Source of the DNA: Deinococcales bacterium
GTDB taxonomy: Bacteria; Deinococcota; Deinococci; Deinococcales; JAAFIG01
Direction: 5' to 3'
Assembly: GCA_025352125.1 (NCBI GenBank)
Contig: JANXTZ010000044.1
Coordinates: 1-64,000 of the forward strand
Length of the DNA: 64,000 bases
Shown: one piece after another, positions 45,101 to 53,668 of the stretch
How positions within the stretch are numbered: the first letter of the stretch is position 1
Layout: every line of letters begins with the position of its first letter
Notes under the pieces: generated by a model
What the model was told of the DNA's origin: nothing
What the model saw: only the letters and a program-made list of their open reading frames with translations
The model's database searches: none
Made by a program: the position numbers and the translations under genes

Positions 45101-48100
45101 GTCAATTGCTCGATTCGGCAAGCCTGAACCTCAGCGCCAACAAAACACTCTGGGCACTGAATCTGGATGTGCCCACCAACGTTGAAGGCGTTCACAAGTT
45201 GTTGTTCAAAACCATTCCAGACCCAAGCAACCCAGTCGCCATTCCCGTCGTCTCGAACACCATCACCTACACCGTCACCCCAGCCAAATTACCAACCACA
45301 CTCGAGATTGCGGGCTTCACACTCGAGGTTCAGACCATCACCGACCCCGTGCTGACTGAACTTGCGGGCACGGCAAGCCTTGATTTGATCGTTGGTGGTG
45401 CGCTGGCGGCAGAAAACATGATGTTCACGTTTTCTGCATTGAACGTCACGATGAATGGCACGACCGCCAAAGTGATTTCTGGGCAGCTCGAGAAAAAATT
45501 CAGTCCGTATCTGGTCTTGAACGCCCCTCTTGGGCTTGCCTCGCAACAACTGGCAATCACCAAATTGCTTTTGAACAGCGCAAGTGGTGCAAAACTCGAT
45601 GGCTGGATTTCTGTGCAGCATCCAGGTTGCGTCAAACTGAACAATGTTTCTGGCTTTGGTGCGGATGCGCTCGAGAAAGCCAGCAAAACCCAACCGATTG
45701 GCACGACCACCTACACCCCAAAAGATGCCAGCAACACCGACCTGACCAACATCGTCTCGAGCACCATCGTGCCAGCAAACCGTTTTGAGTTTAGCAACCA
45801 AGCGCTGTCGGCGAGCGGTGACTTGTACGCCACCGGAACCAGCAAAACCGGCAACATCAAACTCGGCTGTTCTGGCGTGACCTTAACGCCAAACCAGACC
45901 GTCACGCTCGATCTCTCCTCGAGCCAAAGCCCGAGCACCCTGGAGAAAGCGTACAGCTCCAATTTCACGCCGCCAGATTTAAGCAACACTTGGATGGGTC
46001 TGTTCTTCCCCAATGCCAAACTCGAGCTTGCGGGTCTGATTGGCGGCGTTGCATTCGCCCCGGTTGCCTTCAATGCGGGCGGTTACAACTTTCACTTGCG
46101 CTTGATTGGCGCAAGCAAATTTGCCGATCCCAATGTCACACCAAACGGCAGCTTGCCAGCACCAACCATCAACTATCAAGCCTGGAATTTCACGGTGGGC
46201 AACCTCGAGTTGGGTGTGAACCAAACCGAGGTGACCATTGGCAAAGCCTTTGGGACAACCAAAATAGAGTTTTTGAACGAAACCCTGAAGGTCATTTTCA
46301 ATTGGCAACCCGATGCAAGCTGGGCGATCAGCACCCAGGGCGTGTACCATCACGATTTTGGCAAAACCCGCATTGACACTGGCATTGGTGGATTTGTCGA
46401 ACAAAGCCAGAACCTGATGCTGAAATTCCCGTGTGCCGCCTGGGCGATAGGTGCAATTGCCACCTCGGACAACAACCTGTCTGGCGAAACCACCGACGAC
46501 ACCAGTTGGTGTGAAAACGGCGAAATAGACAGCAATTCAGGCAGCTTGTTCTCAGGTGCAAGGCAAGGCACAACTGGGCAACCCGTTTACAGTCCAGTCA
46601 CCCCAACAAACGCCAAGCAAGACCTCCAGTCATCGGTCAAAGTCGATCTGGCAGGCTTGGGCATCAATGCGGGCGGTCTGACCTCGTTGAACAACAGCTA
46701 CGCCTGGCAACCCTTGCAGAACGGCGGCGACGTAAAATTGTTGGGTTTTGCCTTCCCAGTCACCAAAATTGCGGTCCTGCGCCAAGTTGACCGCTTTTAC
46801 CTGGCACTGCAAGGCGAACTCGAGATGGGACGTTTGAACGACAACACACCGTTACCGACCCGCAAATCCGTGGTCAAATACTTTGTCAAAAACGGCAAGG
46901 ACGAGACGCTGGTCATGGACAAGAGCGCCTACCAAGCCGATGTCAACGCCACGACCAAATTTAACCTTGCCGCCAACACACAAACCTGGCAGACTGCCTC
47001 GCTCGGCACAAACATCAACGCGTTACTGAGCAGCAAAAACCCAAGCAGCAAAACCCCTAAAAACACGCTGCTCGAGTCAAAACGCAACTCGAGCCTGAAC
47101 AGCAGCATGTTGGCGGCGAGCGGTTCGGATTTTGAGTTTGCCGACGGCGGCACAATAGACATTGAAGGCATGAGCGCCACCGTCAACGCCGCGTTCGGGT
47201 TGAAGGGCGGGGTGGATTACTTCTTCGTCTGGGCGAACGTCGAATCCAACACACCACTGTTCAGCCTTGGCGTCATGAGCTTCTTCGAGTTTCACGGCGG
47301 GGTTGCGCACCACATGAAATGGGCGACAGGCAAATACCGCCAAGCGCCAAGCTTTGACAAAAACACGGCGCTCCAAATTCAGGTCGGCGCGGTGCTCGGC
47401 ACGCCCACCGACGGTTCGACGATTCACCTTGACGGCACGGTGCTGGTGGACATTTCTGGCAGCGTCGAAATTTACGCCGACGGTTGGTTGTTCACCACCG
47501 TCGCCAACGGCTACCGCGCCAAAGCCAAACCGGTGGCTCGAGCCTACATCGGCATCAACAAAGACCGTCTGCTGCTGCAAGCCTGCGTTGGCAACAGCAG
47601 CCCGCCCAACAAAAGCGGTATCACGTGCAGCGACCTCAAAGACCTGAGCTTTTTTGGGGTTGCCACCGCCAACGGTTGGCTCGAGTTGTACGTCCCATTC
47701 AAGAACACGCACATGCACTTGTACGTCGGCAGTTATTCCAATCCGGTCAACGCCACCTTCTTTCAGATTTACAAAGCCACCGGTTACGTGATGCTGGGTT
47801 ACATCGAGGGAGATCAGAAACCACCAGCCGCACAAGTCGGTTTTGGCTTCTGGGCGGGCGGCAGCGTTGGTTACGACTTTGACAAGCACGATGAGGGCAG
47901 TGCAATTTGCAATTGGGAATGGCACTTTGGTTTTCACTATAAAATTGCCGCCGATTTCGGTGTTCAGGTCACACCAAAGTTCTTCATTGATGCGTCGGTC
48001 AGTTTCAGCGCGGGCTTCAAAGCGGGAGCACACGTTTGCGGCATTGGCGCGAATTTCGAGATCGACGTTGACCTCTACGGTCACATTCACGCGCCAAACC

Positions 48101-48192
48101 CGACCCAATTTGATGGCACCGCCAAACTTTATATCGACCTGCCAATCATTCCGACCTTCACCGTCAAAGTCAGCGTCAACATCACGTTCTAA
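42124..48192 (+). CDS. Giant secreted PKD-repeat surface protein (2022 aa)
   Basis: Signal peptide covers residues 1-25 (TPWLIVLGLLAALGG); GTG start at 42124 with AAAAGGAG 8 nt upstream. The first about 900 residues are tandem PKD-like domains of about 80-90 aa, with the conserved WGDG (variously WSDGTTD, WGDGSSD, WGDNSSD, WGDDSAV) followed by H-x-Y and a VTV strand; ten are clear and one more is degenerate. The C-terminal half is a large beta-rich region with many cysteines (e.g. WCENGEID, CGIGANFEID). PKD arrays are spacers or binding modules on extracellular proteins. Size and position after a barrel suggest a surface partner of it. Confidence 0.9.
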   Translation: MKHKFITPWLIVLGLLAALGGWAWTQTVESLSLPSSAIVGQTVTAAMTNLNVSQDYILDWSDGTTDPFNTGRGTTQNLSHSYASAGTFMVILKRVIAPGNEQPVAQASIKISFPPCNIVVTPSNTTFGTSTSAQISNLAANLAWNLDWGDGSTDAFNSSSAGGFTGSHTFATTGTFQLKVTTPPLSAGIPGTPICLATAQVSLPVPTLTVAPLSVTLGQATTATVGNLLAAISYTLIWGDGSSDPISGVTTASISHTYANASTYAVKLTATGIAPVIQSITVKPPLPTLDLSPNPATVGDLVSANITNLNAAVNYSLNWGDGSSETIGGTANITSQHAYAAPGTYSVQLSAPGSVPVISSITITIPTPTMTVTPSSVTVGQAVTANIGNLVSIVAYNIDWGDGSSDPVGGAVTAAPTHVYASNGTFTLKLTTTGIAPVISSVTVTIPTPSFALAPSSLILGQATTATVKNLVSSVDYLLDWGDGASDPISGVTTFSAAHIFAAPGTFALKLSAKGIAPIIQTVTVSVPTPTLLLESNSLNLGQVAKASLGNLIPSVTYTLDWGDNSSDTSTGKTADVLTHTYAATGVFALKLSTTGIAPVIGTITVSNSAAFMTLSPNPINLGQTLSAKLTGLAASVNYTLDWGDNSSDPITGVSSASLKHTYATTGVYVVNLGSVGGIPVIDTVHVEIPVPTLNFSQTDLNPGQALTITFGNLLPVVNYSLDWGDDSAVETISGGSSATAKHEYAAAGNYVVKLNYPNNAPAIQAITVSVPVPGLDFNPNTVLPNQVVTANLTQLLAAVDYSLDWGDGEVSTVGGKTSASLKHSYAALGNYILKLHYLGGVDIIKPLMVSLAGLNESMSFTGFASANSAITFNLTGLLKSPDYSYTLEFGAGNDSEPVTVKADGTASLKYTYGTAGVKVVKLKLNGVGANNLLRGTLTLNLGSALQISRLELAFQPQASTNINLKQLSTQSAALSVAYSGSGLFEGNWFLDGQLLDSASLNLSANKTLWALNLDVPTNVEGVHKLLFKTIPDPSNPVAIPVVSNTITYTVTPAKLPTTLEIAGFTLEVQTITDPVLTELAGTASLDLIVGGALAAENMMFTFSALNVTMNGTTAKVISGQLEKKFSPYLVLNAPLGLASQQLAITKLLLNSASGAKLDGWISVQHPGCVKLNNVSGFGADALEKASKTQPIGTTTYTPKDASNTDLTNIVSSTIVPANRFEFSNQALSASGDLYATGTSKTGNIKLGCSGVTLTPNQTVTLDLSSSQSPSTLEKAYSSNFTPPDLSNTWMGLFFPNAKLELAGLIGGVAFAPVAFNAGGYNFHLRLIGASKFADPNVTPNGSLPAPTINYQAWNFTVGNLELGVNQTEVTIGKAFGTTKIEFLNETLKVIFNWQPDASWAISTQGVYHHDFGKTRIDTGIGGFVEQSQNLMLKFPCAAWAIGAIATSDNNLSGETTDDTSWCENGEIDSNSGSLFSGARQGTTGQPVYSPVTPTNAKQDLQSSVKVDLAGLGINAGGLTSLNNSYAWQPLQNGGDVKLLGFAFPVTKIAVLRQVDRFYLALQGELEMGRLNDNTPLPTRKSVVKYFVKNGKDETLVMDKSAYQADVNATTKFNLAANTQTWQTASLGTNINALLSSKNPSSKTPKNTLLESKRNSSLNSSMLAASGSDFEFADGGTIDIEGMSATVNAAFGLKGGVDYFFVWANVESNTPLFSLGVMSFFEFHGGVAHHMKWATGKYRQAPSFDKNTALQIQVGAVLGTPTDGSTIHLDGTVLVDISGSVEIYADGWLFTTVANGYRAKAKPVARAYIGINKDRLLLQACVGNSSPPNKSGITCSDLKDLSFFGVATANGWLELYVPFKNTHMHLYVGSYSNPVNATFFQIYKATGYVMLGYIEGDQKPPAAQVGFGFWAGGSVGYDFDKHDEGSAICNWEWHFGFHYKIAADFGVQVTPKFFIDASVSFSAGFKAGAHVCGIGANFEIDVDLYGHIHAPNPTQFDGTAKLYIDLPIIPTFTVKVSVNITF

Positions 48193-48203
48193 GCTCAAGC
48201 TTC

Positions 48204-48255
48204 GGCACTCGAGCCAGATAAACTCGAGCCAGATAAAACCCGAGTGCCAGTTTTT
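48204..48255 (+). terminator. Terminator with internal 15-bp tandem duplication
   Basis: GGCACTCG (48204-48211) pairs with CGAGTGCC (48241-48248), then TTTTT (48251-48255). In the loop ACTCGAGCCAGATAA is repeated twice in tandem. It may attenuate rather than end transcription toward the FN3 gene 15 bp downstream. Confidence 0.6.
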
Positions 48256-48269
48256 AAAAGGAGAATCCC

Positions 48270-50213
48270 ATGTTCAACCCAGCTAAAATCTTGATTGCCC
48301 TGCTTGGAATCGGTCTGCTTGCCACGCCCACGTTTGCCGCCAAAGTTGGAGGACTGGCAGCCCTGCCGACACCCGACGGCGCGATGTTGCGCTGGTACTT
48401 GCCAGGGCAGTTTATTCCCAAAGGTGGTTTCACACTGCACCGCAGCAGCGCGAACGGCGAAGAAACCATTCAGATTGCCTCGCCGCAACCCAAAGAAGTG
48501 GTTGTAAAGAACAACTGGATGACTGCGGCACAACTCGAGTACCTGACCAAACTCTACTCGAGCGCTCCCGACACCGACAACGAAAAACTGCAACGTGCGA
48601 TTCTCGAGTTGCAAATGGTGGCGAACCCAGACTTGGCGAAAGCTTTTGGGATTTTGTACACCGACACGGGTTTGAAAACTGGTCAGAATTACACGTACCG
48701 CGTGACCGCCAACGTCAACGGCAAAGAGACCGAACTTGGTAAAGCCAGTATTACAACGGGCGCAACCCCGAAAGTCCCAACGCCAAGCGCGTTCAAAGCC
48801 GAAGCCTTGCCAGGCAAAGTTCATTTGTTCTGGACGCCACCAGGCGGTTACGTCGCCTCGTACCGCATTTTGCGCGGCGAGGGCAGCAAGCCTCTCGAGG
48901 TGCAACAACCCAGTCCATTTTTCCCGAGCGGTACTGCCGATGCTGAGCGACCAGAGGGCGGCGCTCTCTACACAGACCGCAACCTCGAGCCAGGCAAAAA
49001 ATACCGTTACGCCATCAAAGCCATCGACCTTTTTGGGCGCGAATCGGCTGCCAGCGAAACCGTCGCTATCGACCCAGACGACGCGCTGCCCTTGAGCGGC
49101 TTGCCGATCACCGACTCGAGCGTTGGTGACAACCGCATCACCATCGAATGGGACAAAACCCTTGATGCTCGAGTGACCAGCATTCTGGTGATGCGCACGC
49201 TCGACCCTGAAAAGCCGCTCGAGGTGAAAGCCAAACTGCCTGCAAGTACCACGAAATACACGGACACCGACATTGTTGGCGGCACGCATTACTATTACGC
49301 GATCATCACCCAAAGCGCGGACGGCACAAATTCAAAACGTGGACCGATGCGCGATCTGCGCGGCGTGAACTTGACGCAGCCCGCCACGCCAAACGGTTTG
49401 CGAATCACCCCCAAAGAAAACTCGCTCGAGCTGAACTGGAATGCCGCCAAAGAAAACGACCTCTGGGGCTACTTGGTGCTGCGTGCCGAATCTGATAAAA
49501 CACCGCTCGAGAAATACGTGGTTTTGACGGGCACACCGCTCGAGTCCACCGCCTTCTCCGACCCGATTCCGCAGGGCGTACAAACCAAATACCTGTACCG
49601 CATTATTGCCATCAACACCTCGAACGTGCGCTCCAAAGCCAGCGAAGCCGTGCGCGGGGCGGTGCTCGACATCACCGCCCCCGATGCGCCAGTGATGCTC
49701 TCAAGTTCAAGTTTGGAAGGCTCAATCGGCATTGTCTGGAGTGCCGCAAAAAGCCCAGACCTGGCGTCGTTCGAGGTCTACCGTTCAGACTCGAGCGGAC
49801 AAGTGGTACTGGTGCAAAAACTGAACGCCAAAGCGATTGGTTACGTGGATCGCACGGTAATTCCAAATACCAGTTATACCTATGTGGTCGTGGCAATTGA
49901 CGCCAGCGGCAACCGCTCGAGCGCCTCGAATCCTTTAACCGCACGGGCTTTCCTGTCCAAAACACCCGCCGCACCCAAAAACCTGAAAGCGACAGCCACC
50001 AGCACGGGCGTCAAACTCGAGTGGGAAGCCGATAAAAGCCTGCTGTACGTGGTTTACCGCGTTGTCAACGGCAAACCCGTGCAAATCTCCGGAACCTTTG
50101 AAGGCTCGAGTTTCACCGATAAAAACGGCAAACCAGGCTCGAGTTACCTGCTGCGTGCCGTGAACATCTCGGGTTTGCAAAGCCCACTTAGCGAAATTGT
50201 GATCTCGAAGTGA
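48270..50213 (+). CDS. Secreted fibronectin type III repeat protein
   Basis: A 647-aa exported protein with signal peptide (1-23, ATPTFAA). It consists of about six fibronectin type III modules, recognisable by P-x-(A/G)-L-x-A...L-x-W and Y-x-Y-R/V-A-x-N/D repeats (LHLFWTPPG..., KKYRYAIKAIDLFG, YLYRIIAINTSNV, YTYVVVAIDASG, SYLLRAVNISG). RBS AAAAGGAG precedes ATG. FN3 arrays often mediate surface attachment, particularly in extracellular glycan-related complexes. It is downstream of the PKD gene, separated by a hairpin. A short remnant of a second copy of its 3' end lies at 50532. Confidence 0.87.
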   Translation: MFNPAKILIALLGIGLLATPTFAAKVGGLAALPTPDGAMLRWYLPGQFIPKGGFTLHRSSANGEETIQIASPQPKEVVVKNNWMTAAQLEYLTKLYSSAPDTDNEKLQRAILELQMVANPDLAKAFGILYTDTGLKTGQNYTYRVTANVNGKETELGKASITTGATPKVPTPSAFKAEALPGKVHLFWTPPGGYVASYRILRGEGSKPLEVQQPSPFFPSGTADAERPEGGALYTDRNLEPGKKYRYAIKAIDLFGRESAASETVAIDPDDALPLSGLPITDSSVGDNRITIEWDKTLDARVTSILVMRTLDPEKPLEVKAKLPASTTKYTDTDIVGGTHYYYAIITQSADGTNSKRGPMRDLRGVNLTQPATPNGLRITPKENSLELNWNAAKENDLWGYLVLRAESDKTPLEKYVVLTGTPLESTAFSDPIPQGVQTKYLYRIIAINTSNVRSKASEAVRGAVLDITAPDAPVMLSSSSLEGSIGIVWSAAKSPDLASFEVYRSDSSGQVVLVQKLNAKAIGYVDRTVIPNTSYTYVVVAIDASGNRSSASNPLTARAFLSKTPAAPKNLKATATSTGVKLEWEADKSLLYVVYRVVNGKPVQISGTFEGSSFTDKNGKPGSSYLLRAVNISGLQSPLSEIVISK

Positions 50214-50251
50214 TCAAAATTTGAGACTGAATCCAATTCAGGAGATTGCAG

Positions 50252-50491
50252 ATGCCAAAACAAAAATCGATCAAAACCAATTACTTGCGCCGTAGCACAC
50301 GCCGTTTTCTGGGATTTACCCGTTATCGATCACCTTTTGAAGCGGTCTTGTCTGGAGTCAGAACCTTAGAGCAGTGGGCAGACATTCTCAACGAAGAACG
50401 AGAACTCGAGCAGCAACTCCAGAGCATACAACTCGAGCCTCAGAACGATTTTGGCATGGCAAAAGCCAAACGCCCAGCCCCAAGACAGTAA
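50252..50491 (+). CDS. Small hypothetical protein (79 aa)
   Basis: ATG at 50252 with CAGGAG 7 nt upstream encodes a 79-aa basic protein: KTNYLRRSTRRFLGFTRYRSPFEAV, then an acidic Glu-rich helix (LNEERELEQQLQSIQLEPQ) and a Lys/Arg/Pro tail. No signal peptide. I do not recognise it. It lies in line with the FN3 gene, 38 bp downstream, and could be co-transcribed. Small size and RBS position support it as a real gene. Confidence 0.6.
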   Translation: MPKQKSIKTNYLRRSTRRFLGFTRYRSPFEAVLSGVRTLEQWADILNEERELEQQLQSIQLEPQNDFGMAKAKRPAPRQ

Positions 50492-50531
50492 GTTTGCGCA
50501 CCCAAAAAAAACAGCAGCCTCGGGTCATGTT

Positions 50532-50640
50532 GTGCGTGCCGTGAATATTTCTGGCTTACAAATGCCTTCGCGCCGCCATTCAAGCTCGAGCGAATCAAGC
50601 TCGAGCAACAATTCAAAACCGATTAAAAAGGACTTCCGTT
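50532..50640 (+). pseudogene. Remnant of an FN3-protein 3' end
   Basis: The reading HVVRAVNISGLQMPSRRHSSSSESSSSNNSK parallels LLRAVNISGLQSPLSEIV at the end of the FN3 gene (50152-50190), at both protein and DNA level (CGTGCCGTGAA). The rest has diverged to Ser-rich sequence. It indicates a former duplication of the 3' end; nothing upstream supports a full gene. Confidence 0.55.
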
Positions 50641-50662
50641 GCAAAATGGGCGTCCTTTTTTT
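50625..50662. terminator. Terminator upstream of accB
   Basis: AAAAAGGAC (50625-50633) pairs with GTCCTTTTT (50652-50660) with a T run; works in either direction. Confidence 0.7.
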
Positions 50663-50705
50663 GCAATTTCCCCAGCCAGCTTGCGCACTTCGGGTACAGA
50701 CAGGC

Positions 50706-50711
50706 TAGAAT
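50706..50711 (+). promoter_or_regulatory. -10 of accB-accC
   Basis: TAGAAT with TTGCGC (50681-50686) 19 bp upstream as a weak -35. The accB ATG is at 50777 with AGGAGG. Confidence 0.45.
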
Positions 50712-50776
50712 CTGAGGATTGCGACAGATCACCCGAGTAAACCCAGACTGAACGTTCAAAAAATATCAGGAGGATT

Positions 50777-51253
50777 ATGGACCCTAAAGACTTAAAACGC
50801 ATTCTCGAGGCACTGGTTGACGCCGATGTGAACGACTTTAACCTCGAGACCGCCGATTACAAACTGCACGTCAAACGTGGTGCGGATGTCATTCACATGG
50901 CAGCCCACGTCGCCGCGCCAAACCCGGTGGCGGTCGCCGCGCCAGCCCTCACCTCGAGCCAAGCCGCCGCGCCCGTGGTTATTCCTGCCGCAGTCGAAGC
51001 CGCTGTGATCGCCCCCACAGGTCATGCGGTCAAAGCGCCCATCGTTGGCACATTTTACAGCTCGAGCAGCCCCGATGCGCCCGTGTTTGTCGAGGTTGGT
51101 ACTCGGGTCGAGGCGGGTCAGGTCTTGTGCATCATTGAAGCCATGAAACTGATGAACGAAATCGAGTCTGACAAGAGTGGCGTGGTCAAGCAAATTCTGG
51201 TGCAAAACGCGCAACCCGTCGAGTACGGTCAACCACTTTTTATCATTGAATAA
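50777..51253 (+). CDS. accB: Biotin carboxyl carrier protein of acetyl-CoA carboxylase
   Basis: A 158-aa biotin-carrier subunit. An N-terminal [21 protein letters not shown] segment, an Ala/Pro/Val linker (about 45-80), and a biotinyl domain [10 protein letters not shown]...[10 protein letters not shown] with Lys124 as the biotinylation site. BPL attaches biotin; AccC carboxylates it and the carboxyl is passed to acetyl-CoA for fatty-acid synthesis. RBS AGGAGG. accC follows after 44 bp in the classical accBC order. Confidence 0.97.
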   Translation: MDPKDLKRILEALVDADVNDFNLETADYKLHVKRGADVIHMAAHVAAPNPVAVAAPALTSSQAAAPVVIPAAVEAAVIAPTGHAVKAPIVGTFYSSSSPDAPVFVEVGTRVEAGQVLCIIEAMKLMNEIESDKSGVVKQILVQNAQPVEYGQPLFIIE

Positions 51254-51297
51254 AGCTTTCGAATTTCAACACTCGAGATTCAAGGCTTGGAGTGCCT

Positions 51298-52635
51298 ATG
51301 TTCAAAAAAATTTTGATCGCCAACCGTGGCGAGATTGCCCTGCGTGTGATTCGCACCTGCAAAGAGATGGGCATCAAAACCGTGCAGGTCTATTCCGAAG
51401 CCGACGCGAACTCCTTGCCGGTGCTCTTGGCAGACGAATCGGTCTGCGTTGGACCGCCAGCCTCGAGCGGCAGTTACCTCAACATTCCAAATATTCTTTC
51501 GGCGGCGGTCATGACGGGCGCGGAGGCGATTCATCCTGGGTACGGCTTCATGGCTGAAAACCCTGATTTCGCCGAAAAATGCCGCGATCACGGAATTGTT
51601 TTTATAGGACCGACCCCAGAAAGTATGCACGCGCTCGGCTCAAAGGCAGGTGGGCGCGAGATTGCCGCCATCAGCAACGTCCCGACTGTTCCTGGCACTG
51701 GGCTTCTCGAGAACACCGAAGAAGCCATTGAAAAAGCCGAAAAAATTGGCTATCCAGTGTTGTTGAAGGCGAGCGCCGGCGGCGGTGGTCGCGGTCAGAA
51801 AATCGTGCGCTCAAGCGACGAGATGAAAGTCTTGTTCGCCCAGGCGCAATCCGAGGCGCAGATGTACTTTTCCGACCCTGCGCTGATTATGGAAAAGTTT
51901 CTCGAGGAATTCAGGCACGTCGAGGTCCAGGTGTTTGGTGACGGACAGGGACACGTGATTCACATTGGCGAACGCGATTGCAGCATTCAACGCCGCAATC
52001 AAAAATTGATCGAAGAAGCCCCCAGCACCCTCCCTCACGATCTGCGCGACGAGATTCTGGCGGCTGGCGTGCGCCTCGCCAAGCACGTGAATTATGCTGG
52101 TGCGGGGACGCTCGAGTTTATTGTTGACCGCGAAGACCATTTTTACTTCATGGAAATGAACACCCGCATTCAGGTCGAGCACTGCGTGAGTGAAGCAATC
52201 TCGAGGCTTGACTTTGTAAAATTACAGATCGAGATTGCTGCCGGAATGGGCTTAAACTTGACCCAGGAAGACATCAGGCTCGAGGGTCACGCGATTGAAT
52301 GCCGCATCAACGCCGAAGACCCGAAGCATGACTTCCGTCCGAGCGCGGGCAAAATTGAGGACGTCCATTTTGCCGGTGGTCCTGGCGTGCGAATCGACAG
52401 CCACACCTTCACGGGGTATAGCATCCCACCAAATTATGACAGCCTGATTGGCAAACTGATCTGCTGGGCACCCACCCGCGACGCTGCCATTGCCAGAACC
52501 AAACGTGCCTTAGAGGAAACCGTGGTGCAAGGCATCAAAACCACCATTCCGTTGTACGTCGAAATCATGGACAACGAGTTTTACAAACGCGGCACGGTCA
52601 TGACCAATTTCTTGAAGACCCGCATGGGCATGTAA
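51298..52635 (+). CDS. accC: Biotin carboxylase, acetyl-CoA carboxylase
   Basis: A 445-aa ATP-grasp enzyme that carboxylates biotin on AccB using bicarbonate and ATP. Motifs: FKKILIANRGEIALR, the glycine-rich ATP loop KASAGGGGRGQKIV, HVEVQVFGD, ERDCSIQRRNQKLIEEAPS and MEMNTRIQVEHCV with the Mg/ATP Glu and Asn. Ends RTKRALEETVVQGIKT...TRMGM. I start at ATG 51298 (GGAG 7 nt upstream), not GTG 51292. AccA/AccD are not in the window. Confidence 0.97.
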   Translation: MFKKILIANRGEIALRVIRTCKEMGIKTVQVYSEADANSLPVLLADESVCVGPPASSGSYLNIPNILSAAVMTGAEAIHPGYGFMAENPDFAEKCRDHGIVFIGPTPESMHALGSKAGGREIAAISNVPTVPGTGLLENTEEAIEKAEKIGYPVLLKASAGGGGRGQKIVRSSDEMKVLFAQAQSEAQMYFSDPALIMEKFLEEFRHVEVQVFGDGQGHVIHIGERDCSIQRRNQKLIEEAPSTLPHDLRDEILAAGVRLAKHVNYAGAGTLEFIVDREDHFYFMEMNTRIQVEHCVSEAISRLDFVKLQIEIAAGMGLNLTQEDIRLEGHAIECRINAEDPKHDFRPSAGKIEDVHFAGGPGVRIDSHTFTGYSIPPNYDSLIGKLICWAPTRDAAIARTKRALEETVVQGIKTTIPLYVEIMDNEFYKRGTVMTNFLKTRMGM

Positions 52636-52675
52636 ATTCTTGTCTTGCAACTCGAGGGCGCTTAAAGTGTGAGGC

Positions 52676-53188
52676 GTGTCTCGAGTTTTCATTTTTGTCG
52701 CCGTCCTGATTTTTCTTTTCACCGCCTGCCAACCCAGCACCACCAGTGGTTGCCAACCTTCGGAATTTGTGCTGCCATCGGGTGTCAACCCCATGAATTT
52801 TGCTTGCGGGCAAGCGGTCATCACCAACCCTGCCAGCAAGCTCGAGATCACCGTCGAAATCGCGCAAACCAACGCCGAATCCGAACGCGGTTTGATGTAC
52901 CGCACCAAACTGCCCGAAAAGCAAGGCATGTACTTCACTTACGACACGCCACAAGACCCCAACAAAGTCGGCTTTTGGATGAAAAATACCCTGATTCCGC
53001 TCGATGTCGCCTTTTTTGATGCCAGTGGCGTGATCTTTGACATTGTGACCTTGGAACCGTGCGTGACCACAAACTGCCCTGTGTACACCACCAAAAAAAT
53101 TTATGCTGGCACGCTCGAGGTCAACAAAGGATTTTTTGGGCAGGTCGGCATGGGATTGAACGCCACGATCAAACTCGAGACAAAGTAA
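52676..53188 (+). CDS. DUF192 lipoprotein
   Basis: A 170-aa protein with GTG start and lipoprotein signal (VLIFLFTAC; Cys18), so likely membrane-anchored on the periplasmic side. The DUF192 domain is complete: RGLMYRTKLPEKQGMYFTYD, GFWMKNTLIPLDVAFFDASG, Cys residues (CVTTNC) and a final Asn-Ala-Thr-Ile-Lys strand. Family role is unknown. Stop is 90 bp from the next gene. Confidence 0.87.
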   Translation: MSRVFIFVAVLIFLFTACQPSTTSGCQPSEFVLPSGVNPMNFACGQAVITNPASKLEITVEIAQTNAESERGLMYRTKLPEKQGMYFTYDTPQDPNKVGFWMKNTLIPLDVAFFDASGVIFDIVTLEPCVTTNCPVYTTKKIYAGTLEVNKGFFGQVGMGLNATIKLETK

Positions 53189-53278
53189 CTATTGCAAAGG
53201 CTCGAGTTCGGTGTGGCGCATTGCCCATCTGGTGCTTTGTGTCACAGTCACCAAACCTGAGCATAGTACACTCAGATC

Positions 53279-53668
53279 ATGGATTTCCCAACCTTCAAAC
53301 AAACCGTTGCCGACATGATCGACCTGATTCCAGAGCATTATTTTGATGACCTGCAAGGCGTTCACGTTTTTGAAGAAGCCAAATCCGACCCAAAAGAACC
53401 TGGTCTGGTACGGCTCGGTGAGTACCTCGATCCTGGCATCCCGCAGTTTTTAAGCCCCCATGCTGGACTTGGACGGCACATTGCGCTGTACTATGGGTCA
53501 TTCCAGCGGGTTGGGGGTTACGACCCCAGTTACGACTGGCAAGGGCAAATCTGGGAGACATTGACGCACGAATTGCGTCACCATGTCGAATCCAAAGCGG
53601 GTGATCGCAGTTTGATCGAATGGGACATCCAGCAACTCGAGCGTTACAGGAATAGAATTGGAAGCTGA
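53279..53668 (+). CDS. Minimal zincin-type metallopeptidase-like protein
   Basis: A 129-aa cytosolic protein related to the minimal MMP-like zincin family (Zincin_1): MIDLIPEHYFDDLQGV..., PHAGLGRHIALYYGSF, and THELRHHVE, in which HELRH gives the HExxH zinc motif. Substrate unknown. Leaderless: TACACT (53267-53272) 6 nt before ATG. It is followed immediately by the SPOR gene (GTG overlapping TGA), so they are translationally linked. Confidence 0.85.
   Translation: MDFPTFKQTVADMIDLIPEHYFDDLQGVHVFEEAKSDPKEPGLVRLGEYLDPGIPQFLSPHAGLGRHIALYYGSFQRVGGYDPSYDWQGQIWETLTHELRHHVESKAGDRSLIEWDIQQLERYRNRIGS

Noticed and set aside
47077-49313. Two long minus-strand frames opposite the PKD and FN3 genes
   Set aside because: No motifs or ribosome-binding sites; shadow of biased codons on the other strand.
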